From NCBI RefSeq assembly GCF_051414055.1, contig NZ_JBLKNX010000001.1, forward strand, positions 372,001-436,000: a stretch of 64,000 nt of DNA. The letters run 5' to 3'. Both the position numbers and the translations under genes were made by a program. Below are positions 10,907-19,856 of this stretch, piece after piece. The stretch is from Halosimplex halobium. GTDB taxonomy: Archaea; Halobacteriota; Halobacteria; Halobacteriales; Haloarculaceae. The notes under the pieces are model-generated. The model made no database searches, was not told where the DNA came from, and worked only from the letters and a program-made list of their open reading frames with translations. The number at the start of each line of letters is the position of its first letter. Position 1 is the stretch's first letter.

Positions 10907-12337
10907 CTACTCGGAGTCGAGGTCGGTCACGTCCTCGTCGGGGAACGAGATGAGGTTCTCCCGGCCGATCCGGAGCTTGTCGATCCGGTCCTCCTCGTCC
11001 ATCGCGGAGAGCAGCTGCGACACCTTCGCGTTCGACCAGCCCGTCTCCTGGACGATGGCCGCCTGCTTCATCCGCCCGCCGTTCTGCTCGATGAGGCGCT
11101 CGACGCGCTCCTCGTCGCTGAGCAGCTCCTCGTCGATCCCGTCGTCCTCGTCGTCGGCCCCGTCGGCCGACGCCGCGTCCGTGTCGTCGGTGTCGGCCGC
11201 GTCCGTCGTCCCGCTCGCTCCCGCGGCGGCGCCGGCGGCGGCTCCAGCCCCGGCGTCCCCGGTCGCGCCGTCGGCAGCCGAACCGGCCGCCGCAGACGAC
11301 GTGTCGCCCGCGGATCCGACGCCGCTCGCCCCGCCGGCGCTCGCGTCCGCCGTGGCGCCGTCTCCGGCCGCCGTCCCCGCGTCCGGGTCGGGACCGTCGC
11401 CCGTGCCGATGAGGCCGCCGAGGCCGTCGTCGTCGCGGCGCATGTACGCGACGAGGAGCGCGGCGCTCGCGCCGCCGACGACGACGACGGCCACGAACGG
11501 CAGCGCGCCCGGGAGGACGCCGTCGCCGTCGCCGTCACCGCCGGGACCGACTCCCCCGGTTCCGGTACCCGTCCCGGGGTCGTCGGGCGTCCCGGTCGCC
11601 GTCCCCGTCGGCGGCCGACTGTCCGTCGGTGTCGCCGTCGGGGCGTCGCCCGAGTAGACGATCCACGGGCCGCGGTCCCCGAAGTCCTGGGGACCCTCCC
11701 ACCTGGCGACTCCGGCCGAGAGGTCCGACGCCGCGGCCGGGCCGCTCGTCGGCGCGCTGCTGACGCCGTACCCGCTGGGCGGGACGACGACCAGCGTCTC
11801 GCTCGCCGCCAGCGAGGGGAGCCACACGCCCGAGGTGGTGTTGAACGCGTCGTCGATGGCGAGGCGGTCGCCGTCCGTCTCACCGAAGTTCGTCCACGTG
11901 AACGTGACCCAGACGGCGCCGGTCCCGTTGTGCAGCGCGTGGTGGCGCTCGACGTTCCTGACGACCATCTCCCGGCCGGTCGCCCGGCTGGCGTTGGACG
12001 CGCCCTCCACGAACGTGTCGAGGGCGAGCGGGCTCTCCGTCTCGTTGAAATCGTCGACGAAATCGCGGAAAGCCGCCCGCTCGTCGGCGGTATCGATCGA
12101 GTCCGAGATCACGGTCTTCACCCGCCAGCGGGCGTCGCCGTCGGCGGCCACCTCGATCCGCATCTCGATCTCCCCCTCGTCGAGCGACCCCTCGTGCGGG
12201 GCGACGCTCGCGCCGACCGCTCCGGGGTGGCCGGCGGGACTCGCGGCGGTCCCACCCCCGGCCACCGCGGCCGGGACGGCCCCGACAGGGAGGAGCAGGA
12301 GGACAGTGACGACGACGGCGAACGACCGCGGGGACAT
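10907..12337 (-). CDS. Membrane-anchored winged-helix regulator with extracellular sensor domain
   Basis: The ATG at 12337 (MSPRSFAVVVTVLLLLPVGA) gives a clean signal peptide; an upstream in-frame ATG at 12376 would bury it. Residues about 30-255 form an extracytoplasmic beta-rich domain, then a Thr/Gly/Asp linker. One membrane span lies at about 275-297, followed by an Ala/Gly/Asp-rich cytoplasmic linker of about 110 residues. The last 65 residues form a winged helix (RLIEQNGGRMKQAAIVQETG, then WSNAKVSQLLSAMDEEDRI, then KLRIGRENLISFPDE). This is the architecture I associate with haloarchaeal DUF7345/DUF7343 proteins. It suggests one-step transmembrane signalling to DNA. The gene is divergent from a secreted protein gene at 12482 across about 145 bases. 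Confidence 0.8.
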   Translation of the reverse strand: MSPRSFAVVVTVLLLLPVGAVPAAVAGGGTAASPAGHPGAVGASVAPHEGSLDEGEIEMRIEVAADGDARWRVKTVISDSIDTADERAAFRDFVDDFNETESPLALDTFVEGASNASRATGREMVVRNVERHHALHNGTGAVWVTFTWTNFGETDGDRLAIDDAFNTTSGVWLPSLAASETLVVVPPSGYGVSSAPTSGPAAASDLSAGVARWEGPQDFGDRGPWIVYSGDAPTATPTDSRPPTGTATGTPDDPGTGTGTGGVGPGGDGDGDGVLPGALPFVAVVVVGGASAALLVAYMRRDDDGLGGLIGTGDGPDPDAGTAAGDGATADASAGGASGVGSAGDTSSAAAGSAADGATGDAGAGAAAGAAAGASGTTDAADTDDTDAASADGADDEDDGIDEELLSDEERVERLIEQNGGRMKQAAIVQETGWSNAKVSQLLSAMDEEDRIDKLRIGRENLISFPDEDVTDLDSE

Positions 12338-12481
12338 ACTCGACTCATTTCGGGCGGAGCGGAAAACGCTTTTCATTAAAACGTCTCCGTTGCTTTTGAA
12401 ACGTCTACGGCCCTCTCCGCGTCTCGCGGCGGTATCGGGAGTAGATGGGTTTTTGTAACCGGGGACGAAAGAGGATAGGCG

Positions 12482-13771
12482 ATGCCTTCGAACCGCCCGT
12501 TCCTCCTCGCGGTCCTCGCCCTGCTCGTCGCGGCACCGGCGACACAGGCGGTCGCCGCCGGGTCGCTCCCCGTCACCCCGGGGTCCGCCACCGAGCGCGC
12601 GCCCGAACTGTCCGGCGGGTCACCGACCGGCGTCTCGGTCGGGGCCAGCGCCACGACCACCCTCGCACCGGGGACGAACACGTCGAGTTACCTCGGGCTC
12701 AGCGACGAGGCCGTCGAGGCGGCCGACCACGAGCAGGCCGGACTGAACGTCGGCGGCGCCCTCCAGCGCGACGTGGCCGCCCTCCGCGCCGAGTACGCGT
12801 CGCACACGTTCGAACAGCGGTACGGGAACACGACCGGCGAGCGCGCGCGGCGGGCGCTGCTCCACGAGGAGGTCGCCCGCCTCGCCGAGCGCGTCCAGCA
12901 GCTCGAACTCCGGCGCAACCGGCTCATCGACGACTACAACGCCGGCGAGATCGGGACCCGTGAGTTCCTGCGTGAGCTGGCGGCGCTCGACGCGAGCGCC
13001 CGCGCCGTCGACGACCGGTTCACCCGGATCCGGAACGCGGCCGGGCTGGAGCTGCCCTCGGACCTGGACACGAAGATGACCAACCTCGAGGGCGACCTGC
13101 TCACGCTGTACGGGCCCGTCCGCGAGCAGGTGGGCGGCGCCATGGCCGGCGAGCGCGCGCCCGTGCCCGCCTACGCCGTCACGTCCCAGACCGGGATCGT
13201 CCTCGCGTCGATCGACGGGTCGCAGTTCCGCCGCGAGGCGTACCTCGGCCAGAACCGCGAGCAGATCGGCCGCAACCAGTTCATCACGGACGACTCGCCC
13301 AACGGCGTCGGCACCGCCGTCCGGCGGATGACCGAGCTGTACCCGTGGGCCAGCGCCAACGCCCGCTCCGGACCGGACGTCCAGGGGATCGGCAACACCT
13401 CCATCTACTACGTGGAGCTGCGCCACCCCCACGGCTCGCTCGGTACGTACCTCGACGGCCGCTCGGAGTCGTCGTTCCGCGAGTTCCAGACCAAGTCACT
13501 GGAGGACGTTCCCCGGACCGCGACGACCAACACCAGCGAGGGCGTCGAACTGACGGTCAACCGCACGCACGCGACCGGCCCGATGCAGGTCCTCGTCACC
13601 GACGAACTGACCGGCGAGCCCCTCGCCGCCAACGTCACGGTCAACGGCCACCGGCTCGGGTCGACCGGCGCCGACGGCGAACTCTGGACGCTCACCCCGA
13701 AACAGGCCGTCCGCATCGAGGTCACGACTGCCGGCGGCCGCACCGTCGACGAACGCTTCTTCGCCCGCTAG
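12482..13771 (+). CDS. Secreted coiled-coil protein with C-terminal carboxypeptidase-regulatory-like domain
   Basis: A 429-residue product with a signal peptide (FLLAVLALLVAAPATQAVAA). Residues about 80-190 are strongly helical and heptad-like (REFLRELAALDASARAVDDRF), with N-glycosylation-type sites such as NTSS and NTTG. A mixed domain follows. The final about 70 residues (MQVLVTDELTGEPLAANVTV and on) look like a small beta-sandwich of the carboxypeptidase-regulatory type. The layout matches conserved haloarchaeal proteins labelled DUF7096 and similar, without known function. There is no C-terminal anchor, so it may be released. Its position back-to-back with a membrane-bound winged-helix gene suggests shared regulation, possibly as target or ligand; that is inference. 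Confidence 0.75.
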   Translation: MPSNRPFLLAVLALLVAAPATQAVAAGSLPVTPGSATERAPELSGGSPTGVSVGASATTTLAPGTNTSSYLGLSDEAVEAADHEQAGLNVGGALQRDVAALRAEYASHTFEQRYGNTTGERARRALLHEEVARLAERVQQLELRRNRLIDDYNAGEIGTREFLRELAALDASARAVDDRFTRIRNAAGLELPSDLDTKMTNLEGDLLTLYGPVREQVGGAMAGERAPVPAYAVTSQTGIVLASIDGSQFRREAYLGQNREQIGRNQFITDDSPNGVGTAVRRMTELYPWASANARSGPDVQGIGNTSIYYVELRHPHGSLGTYLDGRSESSFREFQTKSLEDVPRTATTNTSEGVELTVNRTHATGPMQVLVTDELTGEPLAANVTVNGHRLGSTGADGELWTLTPKQAVRIEVTTAGGRTVDERFFAR

Positions 13772-14091
13772 GTCGGACCGACCGGTCTACCCGTTCCGCT
13801 CGGGTGTCCTCGGTCACTCCGCGCACGGCTTCGCCGTCCGCGTCGGTCCCTGCGGGCACCGCTCGCGCAAAAACGTGGGTGAAAAAGCGCTCGCTCCGCT
13901 CGCGGAGCTACTCGGGGACTTCCGCGACCGTCGTGATCGCCACTTCCGGACTGTAGGAGGGGCCTGCATCCACGTTTTTCCGCTCGGGTGTCCTCGGTCA
14001 CTCCGCGCACGGCTTCGCCGTCCGCGTCGGTCCCTGCGGGCACCGCTCGCGCAAAAACGTGGGTGAAAAAGCGCTCGCTCCGCTCGCGGAG
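13772..14091. other. Non-coding tract between convergent genes, mostly duplicated sequence
   Basis: No gene. Nearly all of it is the first copy and part of the second copy of the 171-bp duplication described separately. It also holds the short string gcaaaaacgtgggtgaaaaa twice, which recurs near uvrB. A dense set of small hairpin-forming words (gcgctcgctccgctcgcgg) sits between the convergent gene ends. Confidence 0.6.
13794..13964. repeat. 171-bp direct repeat, copy 1
   Basis: Identical, base for base as far as I can read, to 13978-14148. The two copies are separated by 13 bases (13965-13977). This copy carries a dead duplicate of the last 18 codons and stop of the methyltransferase gene plus its downstream non-coding sequence. 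Confidence 0.92.
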
Positions 14092-14148
14092 CTACTCGGG
14101 GACTTCCGCGACCGTCGTGATCGCCACTTCCGGACTGTAGGAGGGGCC
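13978..14148. repeat. 171-bp direct repeat, copy 2 (overlaps the methyltransferase 3' end)
   Basis: Second copy of the duplication. Its right part (14092-14148) is the functional 3' end of the methyltransferase gene. Perfect identity implies a recent event. Confidence 0.92.
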
Positions 14149-14736
14149 CATCGTCACGTGGCGGAACTGCTCGTAGCCGGCTTCGTGGAACATCCGGTCG
14201 GCCTCGTCCTCGCCGTAGAACAGCATGAACGCGTCGGCGAGCTTCTGGAAGACGGTGTTGGAGGGGTAGTTCGGGCCGACGATGAGGACCTGCCCGCCGG
14301 GTTTCGCGATGCGGCGACACTCCGCCAGCGCGGCGACGGGGTCGGGCCAGTACTCGATGGAACCCGACGACCACACCACGTCGAAGGTGTCGTCCTTGAA
14401 GGGGAGCCGCTCGGCGTCGCCGCGGTAGAAACTGACGGGGTCGTGCTTGCCGAGTTTCGCCCAGGCCTTCTCCATCTGGTGGACGCTCTGGTCGAGGCCG
14501 TGGACGTTGTCGGTGTGTTCGAGGATGCCCTCGGTGGCGAAGCCGGTGCCACAGCCCACGTCGAGGACGCGGTCGTCGGAAGCGATGTCCACGAGATCCA
14601 GCGCCTCCGTCCGCATCTCCTCGGTCCAGATGAACGGGTTGACCTGGTCGTACACCTTCGAGAGGTACTTGTAGAAGATCCGGGCGCGCGTCTTGTCCTG
14701 GACGGCCATTGGCGGCCGTTGGTCCCAGATCGGCAT
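14092..14736 (-). CDS. SAM-dependent methyltransferase of the quinone-ring (UbiE/VTE3-like) type
   Basis: A class I methyltransferase of 214 residues. The ATG at 14736 is preceded by a purine-rich gggggaac string; ATG 14709 (MAVQDKTRAR) is the alternative start. Motif I is VLDVGCGTGFATEG, motif II region FDVVWSSGSIEYWPDP, and post-motif GGQVLIVGPNYPSN. The N-terminus, RARIFYKYLSKVYDQVNPF, closely recalls 2-methyl-6-phytyl-benzoquinone methyltransferases (plant VTE3 type, considered of archaeal ancestry). A ring methylation in menaquinone-type quinone synthesis is the best guess. The last 18 codons lie in a perfect 171-bp duplication. The gene is divergent from the ATP synthase operon. Confidence 0.82.
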   Translation of the reverse strand: MPIWDQRPPMAVQDKTRARIFYKYLSKVYDQVNPFIWTEEMRTEALDLVDIASDDRVLDVGCGTGFATEGILEHTDNVHGLDQSVHQMEKAWAKLGKHDPVSFYRGDAERLPFKDDTFDVVWSSGSIEYWPDPVAALAECRRIAKPGGQVLIVGPNYPSNTVFQKLADAFMLFYGEDEADRMFHEAGYEQFRHVTMGPSYSPEVAITTVAEVPE

Positions 14737-14846
14737 AGTTCCCCCGTTTTCCGACGCCTCGACCGCGAGCGTCGCCGCCCCGGCCGTCCCGTCGCGACCG
14801 CGTGGGGCCGTTCCAGCGGCGCTCCGGCCGGGGTCACTTCGCAACT

Positions 14847-14857
14847 ACCAAATAGGC
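14847..14857 (+). promoter_or_regulatory. TATA-like box of the atp operon
   Basis: The string accaaatagg lies about 30-38 bases before the atpH ATG at 14886, between the divergent methyltransferase and atp genes. Confidence 0.45.
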
Positions 14858-14885
14858 CCTGAACGGATCTCCCCACGATTAGCAA

Positions 14886-15218
14886 ATGCCAAGGCCAGAG
14901 GTTCTCGACCGAGTCAAAGACGCCGAACAGGAGGCGGACGAGATCGTCGCCGAGGCCGAGGAGGACGCCGAGGAGACGGTCGCGGAGGCCCGCGAGGAGG
15001 CCGACGAGATCCGCGAGCGGGCCCGCGAAGAGGCCGAAGCCGAGGCCGAAGAGCGGCTCGAAGACGCGCGCGAGGAGATCGAGGCCGAGCGCGAACGCAT
15101 CCTCGAAGAGGGTGCCGAGGAGCGTGAGGCCCTCGAGGCGCGCGCCGAGGAACGCAAGGAGGAGGTCGTCGAGTACGTGGTGACACAGTTCGAGGAGGCG
15201 GTGCATGCTCAGACCTAA
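14886..15218 (+). CDS. atpH: A-type ATP synthase subunit H
   Basis: The first gene of the A1Ao ATP synthase operon encodes a 110-residue, almost wholly charged helical protein with heptad-like repeats of E, A, R (EAREEADEIRERAREEAEAE). That is the hallmark of the peripheral-stalk subunit, which pairs with subunit E as a right-handed coiled coil. Length and composition match haloarchaeal AtpH/AhaH. The 3' end overlaps the atpI start by 14 bases. The stalk holds the catalytic head still against rotor torque on the cytoplasmic side. Confidence 0.9.
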   Translation: MPRPEVLDRVKDAEQEADEIVAEAEEDAEETVAEAREEADEIRERAREEAEAEAEERLEDAREEIEAERERILEEGAEEREALEARAEERKEEVVEYVVTQFEEAVHAQT

Positions 15219-17433
15219 GCGGATGAGCAAGGTGTCCGTGACCGGGGCGCGCTCGGTCATGGACGACGTCGTCGAGGCGACCCACGACCTGAACGTCCTC
15301 CACCTCAGCGAGTACGAGGGCCACTGGGACGGCTTCGAGAACGGCGACCCGATGGAGGGCGGCGACGAGGCCTCCGAGAAGCTCGTCACCGTCCGCTCGC
15401 TGCAGTCGATCCTCGGCGTCGAGGACGACGACGCCGGCCCGAGCCGCATCCTGAAGGACGAACAGCTCGAGAGCGAGCTCGCGGAGGTCCGGACGGAGGT
15501 CAACGAGCTCGACGACCGCCGCTCGGAGATCGAGAACGAGCTCCGCGACGTGCGCGAGCGCATCGACGCGATGGAGCCGTTCGCGGCGCTGGGCATCGAC
15601 CTCGACCTGCTGTACGGCTACGACTCGCTGGCCGTCCAGGTCGGCGAGGGCGACGCCGAGTCCGTCGAGCGGGCGCTCGACGATCTGGACGCCGCCTCGG
15701 AGGTCTTCGCCGGCGACGGCGTCGTCGCCGCGTTCGCCCGCACGGACGAGGACACGCTCCAGAGCGCGCTGGTCGAGGCCGACGTCTCGGCGCTCGACGT
15801 CCCCGACGGCGAGGGTGACCCCGAGGAGTACCTCGACGAGCTGCGCCACGAGGAGCAGAAGCTCGAGTCGAACCTCTCGACGGTCGAGGGCCAGCTCGAG
15901 GACCTGCGCTACGACGTGGCCGGGTTCCTGCTGGCCGCCGAGGAGAAACTCGCCGTCGAGGCCCAGAAGGCCGAGGCGCCGCTCTCCTTTGCGACGACGG
16001 ACAACGCCTTCGTCGCGGAGGGGTGGCTCCCGACCGAACGGGTCGAGGAGTTCGAACAGGCCGTCAACGAGGCGGTCGACGGGCACGTCCACGTCGAGGA
16101 GCTCGAAGTGGCCGCCTACGACCGTCACGGCCACGGCCACACCGAACACACCACCCCCGAGACCGAGCAGGCGGCGGGCATCAGCGCCGAAGCGCCGGCC
16201 GAGGCGGCCGACGACGACGAGGAGTCGGAGGCGGACGCCGAACCCCAGCAGGCGCGCGCCGACGGGGGGACCGTGACGATGGGCGGCGACGACGACCCGC
16301 CGGTCGTCCAGGACAACCCCTCGACGATCAAGCCGTTCGAACTGCTGACGAAGGCCGTCGGGCGCCCGAGCTACTCGGAGTTCGACCCGACGATACTCCT
16401 CTTCCTGACGTTCCCGCTGATGTTCGGGTTCATCATCGGGGACACCGGCTACGGTCTCATCTACACCGCGATCGGCTACTACATCTACGCGAACTTCGAT
16501 TCGGACGCCTTCGAGAACCTCGGTGTCATCACCATCGCGGCCGGGGTGTCGACGACGGTGTTCGGCATCCTCTACGGCGAGATATTCGGGCTGCACATCC
16601 TCGGTGAGCAGCTGTGGGTCAACGGCCTCGGCATGTCCCACCCGCCAATCGAGAAGGGCCTGTCGCCGGCGACGAGCTACTGGGCTCGCGCCTGGTTCGT
16701 CGTGAGCGTGCTGTTCGGGATCCTCCACCTCAACGCGGCGTACGTCCTCGAGTTCGTGGAGAACTACCAGCTCCACAACGCCAAGGAGGCGGTCATCGAG
16801 AGCGGGTCGTGGATCCTGGCGCTGAACGGCCTCTGGCTGTTCATCTTCAGCCGCGCGTTCGACGGCGTCAAGCCCGCGTTCATCTTCGAGGTGCTCAACC
16901 GGGGCGAGGGCGCGGCGTTCCACCTCGGGTTCGCCGGCTTCCCGGCCGAGGTCGGGATGGCCGGCGGCGCGATGGTGCTCGGCGGGATGGTCCTGCTGGC
17001 GCTCGGACCGACCCACGAGCTCATCGAGATCCACGTCGTGCTGGCCCACGCGCTGTCGTACCTGCGGATCGCCGCGGTGCTGCTCGCCAAGGCGGGGATG
17101 GCCTTCGCGGTCAACCTGCTCTTCTTCGGCGCCTACCAGCACCACGGCGAGTTCCACTACATGCTGAGCTACGGGCCCCAGTACGTTCAGAACAACTACG
17201 AGGGCGCGTCGGTCATCTTCGGCGGGATGCTCCACGGCAGCCCGGCGATGCTGGTGTTCGGCGTGCTCGTGCTGGTCCTCGGGCACCTCGTCGTGCTCAT
17301 CCTCGGGGTGACCTCCTCGGGGATCCAGTCGGTCCGCCTGGAGTACTTCGAGTTCTTCGAGAAGTTCTACGAGGGCAACGGCGAGACCTACTCGCCGTTC
17401 GGTCGCGAGCGGGTCTACACCCGCGACCAGTAG
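15205..17433 (+). CDS. atpI: A-type ATP synthase subunit I (subunit a)
   Basis: The membrane stator of the A1Ao ATP synthase, 742 residues. Residues 1 to about 385 are a soluble, partly coiled-coil region. It ends in an unusual His-rich then Glu/Asp-rich, poorly conserved linker (about residues 305-365, HGHGHTEHTT). Seven to eight membrane spans follow. The essential channel arginine is in HALSYLRIAAVLLA near residue 620. Start chosen as MLRPKRMSKV, which overlaps atpH; ATG at 15223 is an alternative. The ion path formed with the atpK ring couples proton flow to rotation. A gap of about 180 bases with its own TATA-like box separates it from atpK. Confidence 0.95.
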   Translation: MLRPKRMSKVSVTGARSVMDDVVEATHDLNVLHLSEYEGHWDGFENGDPMEGGDEASEKLVTVRSLQSILGVEDDDAGPSRILKDEQLESELAEVRTEVNELDDRRSEIENELRDVRERIDAMEPFAALGIDLDLLYGYDSLAVQVGEGDAESVERALDDLDAASEVFAGDGVVAAFARTDEDTLQSALVEADVSALDVPDGEGDPEEYLDELRHEEQKLESNLSTVEGQLEDLRYDVAGFLLAAEEKLAVEAQKAEAPLSFATTDNAFVAEGWLPTERVEEFEQAVNEAVDGHVHVEELEVAAYDRHGHGHTEHTTPETEQAAGISAEAPAEAADDDEESEADAEPQQARADGGTVTMGGDDDPPVVQDNPSTIKPFELLTKAVGRPSYSEFDPTILLFLTFPLMFGFIIGDTGYGLIYTAIGYYIYANFDSDAFENLGVITIAAGVSTTVFGILYGEIFGLHILGEQLWVNGLGMSHPPIEKGLSPATSYWARAWFVVSVLFGILHLNAAYVLEFVENYQLHNAKEAVIESGSWILALNGLWLFIFSRAFDGVKPAFIFEVLNRGEGAAFHLGFAGFPAEVGMAGGAMVLGGMVLLALGPTHELIEIHVVLAHALSYLRIAAVLLAKAGMAFAVNLLFFGAYQHHGEFHYMLSYGPQYVQNNYEGASVIFGGMLHGSPAMLVFGVLVLVLGHLVVLILGVTSSGIQSVRLEYFEFFEKFYEGNGETYSPFGRERVYTRDQ

Positions 17434-17547
17434 GCCGCCCCGCTCCGCGTTTCTGCCGCGCGGTTTCTCGTCCCCGGGCAGCCGTTCGGCCGGCCCCGCG
17501 ACGGGCGAAAGATGTGCGGACTAGGCGCATCTGCCGACGGATTTGAG

Positions 17548-17557
17548 AACCTTTATG
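17548..17557 (+). promoter_or_regulatory. TATA-like box upstream of atpK
   Basis: The string aacctttatg is in the 182-base gap before atpK, about 60 bases from its ATG. An extra promoter here would help provide the surplus of rotor-ring subunit that the complex needs. Confidence 0.4.
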
Positions 17558-17615
17558 ACCTGCATAGAGCAAACGTCACCCTGTACGGAAACCAACCCCG
17601 GAACTCATCACAACA

Positions 17616-17870
17616 ATGCTCGCAACCATCTCACAGCTGGCCGAAGTCGTACTGCAGCAGGGCGGTCCCGCACTCAACAACCAGGGCGCAGCGGCGATCG
17701 CGGTCGGTCTCGGGGCGCTCGCGACGGGCTACGCGCAGCGCGGCATCGGGTCGGCGGCCATCGGCGCCGTCGCCGAGGACGACGACATGTTCGTCCAGGC
17801 GCTGATCTTCACAGCGCTCCCGGAGACGCTCGTCATCATCGCGTTCGTGACGATCTTCATCGCGCAGTAA
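17616..17870 (+). CDS. atpK: A-type ATP synthase subunit K (rotor proteolipid)
   Basis: An 84-residue, two-span hairpin protein that forms the membrane rotor ring. The ion-carrying carboxylate is E70 in TALPETLVII in the second helix. The polar loop between the helices reads AEDDDM. The protein is a single hairpin, as usual in haloarchaea and unlike the fused multi-hairpin versions in some methanogens. The lack of the extra polar residues of a sodium site suggests proton coupling. Its own leader and TATA-like box, with a 28-base gap to atpE, suit its high stoichiometry. Confidence 0.95.
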   Translation: MLATISQLAEVVLQQGGPALNNQGAAAIAVGLGALATGYAQRGIGSAAIGAVAEDDDMFVQALIFTALPETLVIIAFVTIFIAQ

Positions 17871-17898
17871 CCGCACCGAGAACCCCCTTTCACTACAC

Positions 17899-18480
17899 AT
17901 GAGCCTCGATACAGTCGTAGAGGACATTCGAGACGAGGCCCGCGCACGTGCGGAGGAGATTCGGGCCGACGCCGAGGCACAGGCGACGGAGATCATCGAC
18001 GAGGCCGAAGCCGACGCCGAGGCCATCCGCGAGGAGCGCGCCGAGGAGGTCGAGGCCACGATCGAGCAGGAGCGCGAGCAGATGCTGTCGAGCGCGAACC
18101 TCGAGGCCAAACAGGAGCGGCTCGGCGCCCGCCGGGACGTGCTCGAGGAGGTCCGCGCGGCCGTCGAGGACGAGCTGGCCGCCCTCGGGGGCGACCGCCG
18201 CGAGGAGCTGACGCGGGCCCTGCTGGACGCCGCCAGCGAGGAGTTCGACGACGCCGCCGACGTGCAGGTGTACGGTCGGGCCGACGACGAGGCGCTGCTG
18301 ACCGACCTCGCCGAGGAGTACGGCTACGAGTACGGCGGCGAGCGCGAGTGTCTCGGCGGCGTCGTCGTCGAGAGCGAGTCCTCGCGGGTCCGGGTCAACA
18401 ACACGTTCGACTCGCTGCTGGAGGAGGTCTGGGAGGACAACCTCCGGGAGATAAGCGCCCGCCTGTTCGAAGACCAATGA
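17899..18480 (+). CDS. atpE: A-type ATP synthase subunit E
   Basis: Peripheral-stalk subunit of 193 residues. An N-terminal long charged helix (about residues 1-90, with EARARAEEIRADAEAQ) pairs with AtpH. A C-terminal globular head (LGGVVVESESSRVRVNNTFD) binds the catalytic A3B3 crown. The family signature ECLGGVVV is present. Its stop overlaps the atpC start as ATGA. Confidence 0.93.
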   Translation: MSLDTVVEDIRDEARARAEEIRADAEAQATEIIDEAEADAEAIREERAEEVEATIEQEREQMLSSANLEAKQERLGARRDVLEEVRAAVEDELAALGGDRREELTRALLDAASEEFDDAADVQVYGRADDEALLTDLAEEYGYEYGGERECLGGVVVESESSRVRVNNTFDSLLEEVWEDNLREISARLFEDQ

Positions 18481-19535
18481 GCGCGCCCGACTACGAGACC
18501 AGCAACTACGAGTACGTCAACGCCCGGGTCCGGTCGCGCCGGGCGTCGCTGTTCGACGACGACGACTACCGGAAACTGGTCCGGATGGGCCCCGGCGAGA
18601 TCGCCCGCTTCATGGAGGAGTCGGAGTACGAGACGGAGATGAACCGCCTCGGGGCCCGCCACGACGGGGTCGACCTCATCGAGTACGCGCTGAACCAGAA
18701 CCTCGCCAAGCACTTCGAGGACCTGCTCCGGTGGTCGGAGGGGCGACTGTACGACTACGTCGTCCGCTACCTCCGGAAGTTCGACGCCTGGAACGTCAAG
18801 ACGGTGCTGCGCGGCGTCTACTCCGAGGCCGACACGGCCGACGTCGAGGACGACCTCATCCGCGCCGGCGAGTTCTCCGAGGCCCTGCTCGGACGGCTGG
18901 TCGAGGCCGAGTCCGTCGAGGACATCGTCGCCGCGCTGGAGGGAACCATCTTCGAGGACCCTCTCGTGGCGGCCATGGAGGACTACGAGTCGACCGGGCT
19001 GCTCGTCCCGCTGGAGAACGCGGTCGACCGGACGTTCTACGAGACGCTCATCGAGGGGCTGCCCGAGAACCCCGACCGGCCGACGGGGCTGTACGTGCAG
19101 TTCCTGCGGGCGGAGATCGACTTCCGGAACGTCCGGAACGTGCTGCGGCTCGCGCGGACGGACACGGACATGGACCCGGCGGAGTACTTCATCGAGGGCG
19201 GGCGGCTGTTCGACGCCGAGGAGCTGCGCCAGCTGGTCGACGACGAGGCGGCGCTGGTCGAGCGGATCCGCGACAGCACCTACGGCGACGACTTAGACGA
19301 GGCGCTGCGGGTGCTCGAGGAGGCCGACAGCCTCATCGAGTTCGACCACGCGCTGGACGCGGCGCTGCTGGCGTACGCCGACACGCTTTCCAACCGCTAT
19401 CCGCTGTCCGTGTGTCCGGTGCTGTCGTACGTGCTCGCCAAGGAGCGGGAGGTCAACAACATCCGCGCGGTCGCGCGCGGTCGCGAGGCGGGCCTCCCGC
19501 CGGAACAGATCCGGGACGAACTGGTGGTACGATGA
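18477..19535 (+). CDS. atpC: A-type ATP synthase subunit C (V-type subunit d homologue)
   Basis: A 352-residue helical, funnel-shaped protein that links the central stalk to the proteolipid ring. The ATG at 18477 overlaps the atpE stop (ATGA); frames starting further upstream would intrude into atpE. The NYEYVNARVRSRRASLF start, AWNVKTVLRG near residue 105 and the end KEREVNNIRAVARGREAGL are typical of the vATP-synthase C/AC39 family. It overlaps atpF by four bases. Confidence 0.93.
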   Translation: MSAPDYETSNYEYVNARVRSRRASLFDDDDYRKLVRMGPGEIARFMEESEYETEMNRLGARHDGVDLIEYALNQNLAKHFEDLLRWSEGRLYDYVVRYLRKFDAWNVKTVLRGVYSEADTADVEDDLIRAGEFSEALLGRLVEAESVEDIVAALEGTIFEDPLVAAMEDYESTGLLVPLENAVDRTFYETLIEGLPENPDRPTGLYVQFLRAEIDFRNVRNVLRLARTDTDMDPAEYFIEGGRLFDAEELRQLVDDEAALVERIRDSTYGDDLDEALRVLEEADSLIEFDHALDAALLAYADTLSNRYPLSVCPVLSYVLAKEREVNNIRAVARGREAGLPPEQIRDELVVR

Positions 19536-19855
19536 GTCAGGAGATCGCCGTCGTCGGCAGTCCGGACTTCACGACCGGCTTCCGGCTGGCCGGGGTGCGG
19601 GAGTTCGCGGACGTGCCCGACGACGAGAAGGAGGAACAGCTCGACGACGCGGTCCGGGAGATGCTCGAGGACGACAACGTCGGCATCCTCGTGATGCACG
19701 ACGAGGACCTCGACCACCTCTCCCGGGGCGTCCGGTCGGACGTCGAAACGAGCGTGGAGCCGGTGCTGGTCACCCTCGGTGGCGACGCCGGCTCCAGCGG
19801 ACTGCGCGAGCAGATCAAACGCGCCATCGGCATCGACCTGATGGAGGAAGACTAA
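19532..19855 (+). CDS. atpF: A-type ATP synthase subunit F
   Basis: A 107-residue central-stalk subunit with a Rossmann-like N-terminal part (EIAVVGSPDFTTGFRLAG) and a mobile C-terminal helix. It binds subunit D and modulates catalysis. The ATG at 19532 overlaps the atpC stop. One base separates it from atpA. Confidence 0.93.
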   Translation: MSQEIAVVGSPDFTTGFRLAGVREFADVPDDEKEEQLDDAVREMLEDDNVGILVMHDEDLDHLSRGVRSDVETSVEPVLVTLGGDAGSSGLREQIKRAIGIDLMEED

Positions 19856-19856
19856 C

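Noticed and set aside
14914..17286. 790-codon minus-strand open frame opposite atpH and atpI
   Set aside because: Antisense of clear ATP synthase genes and without any recognisable motif.
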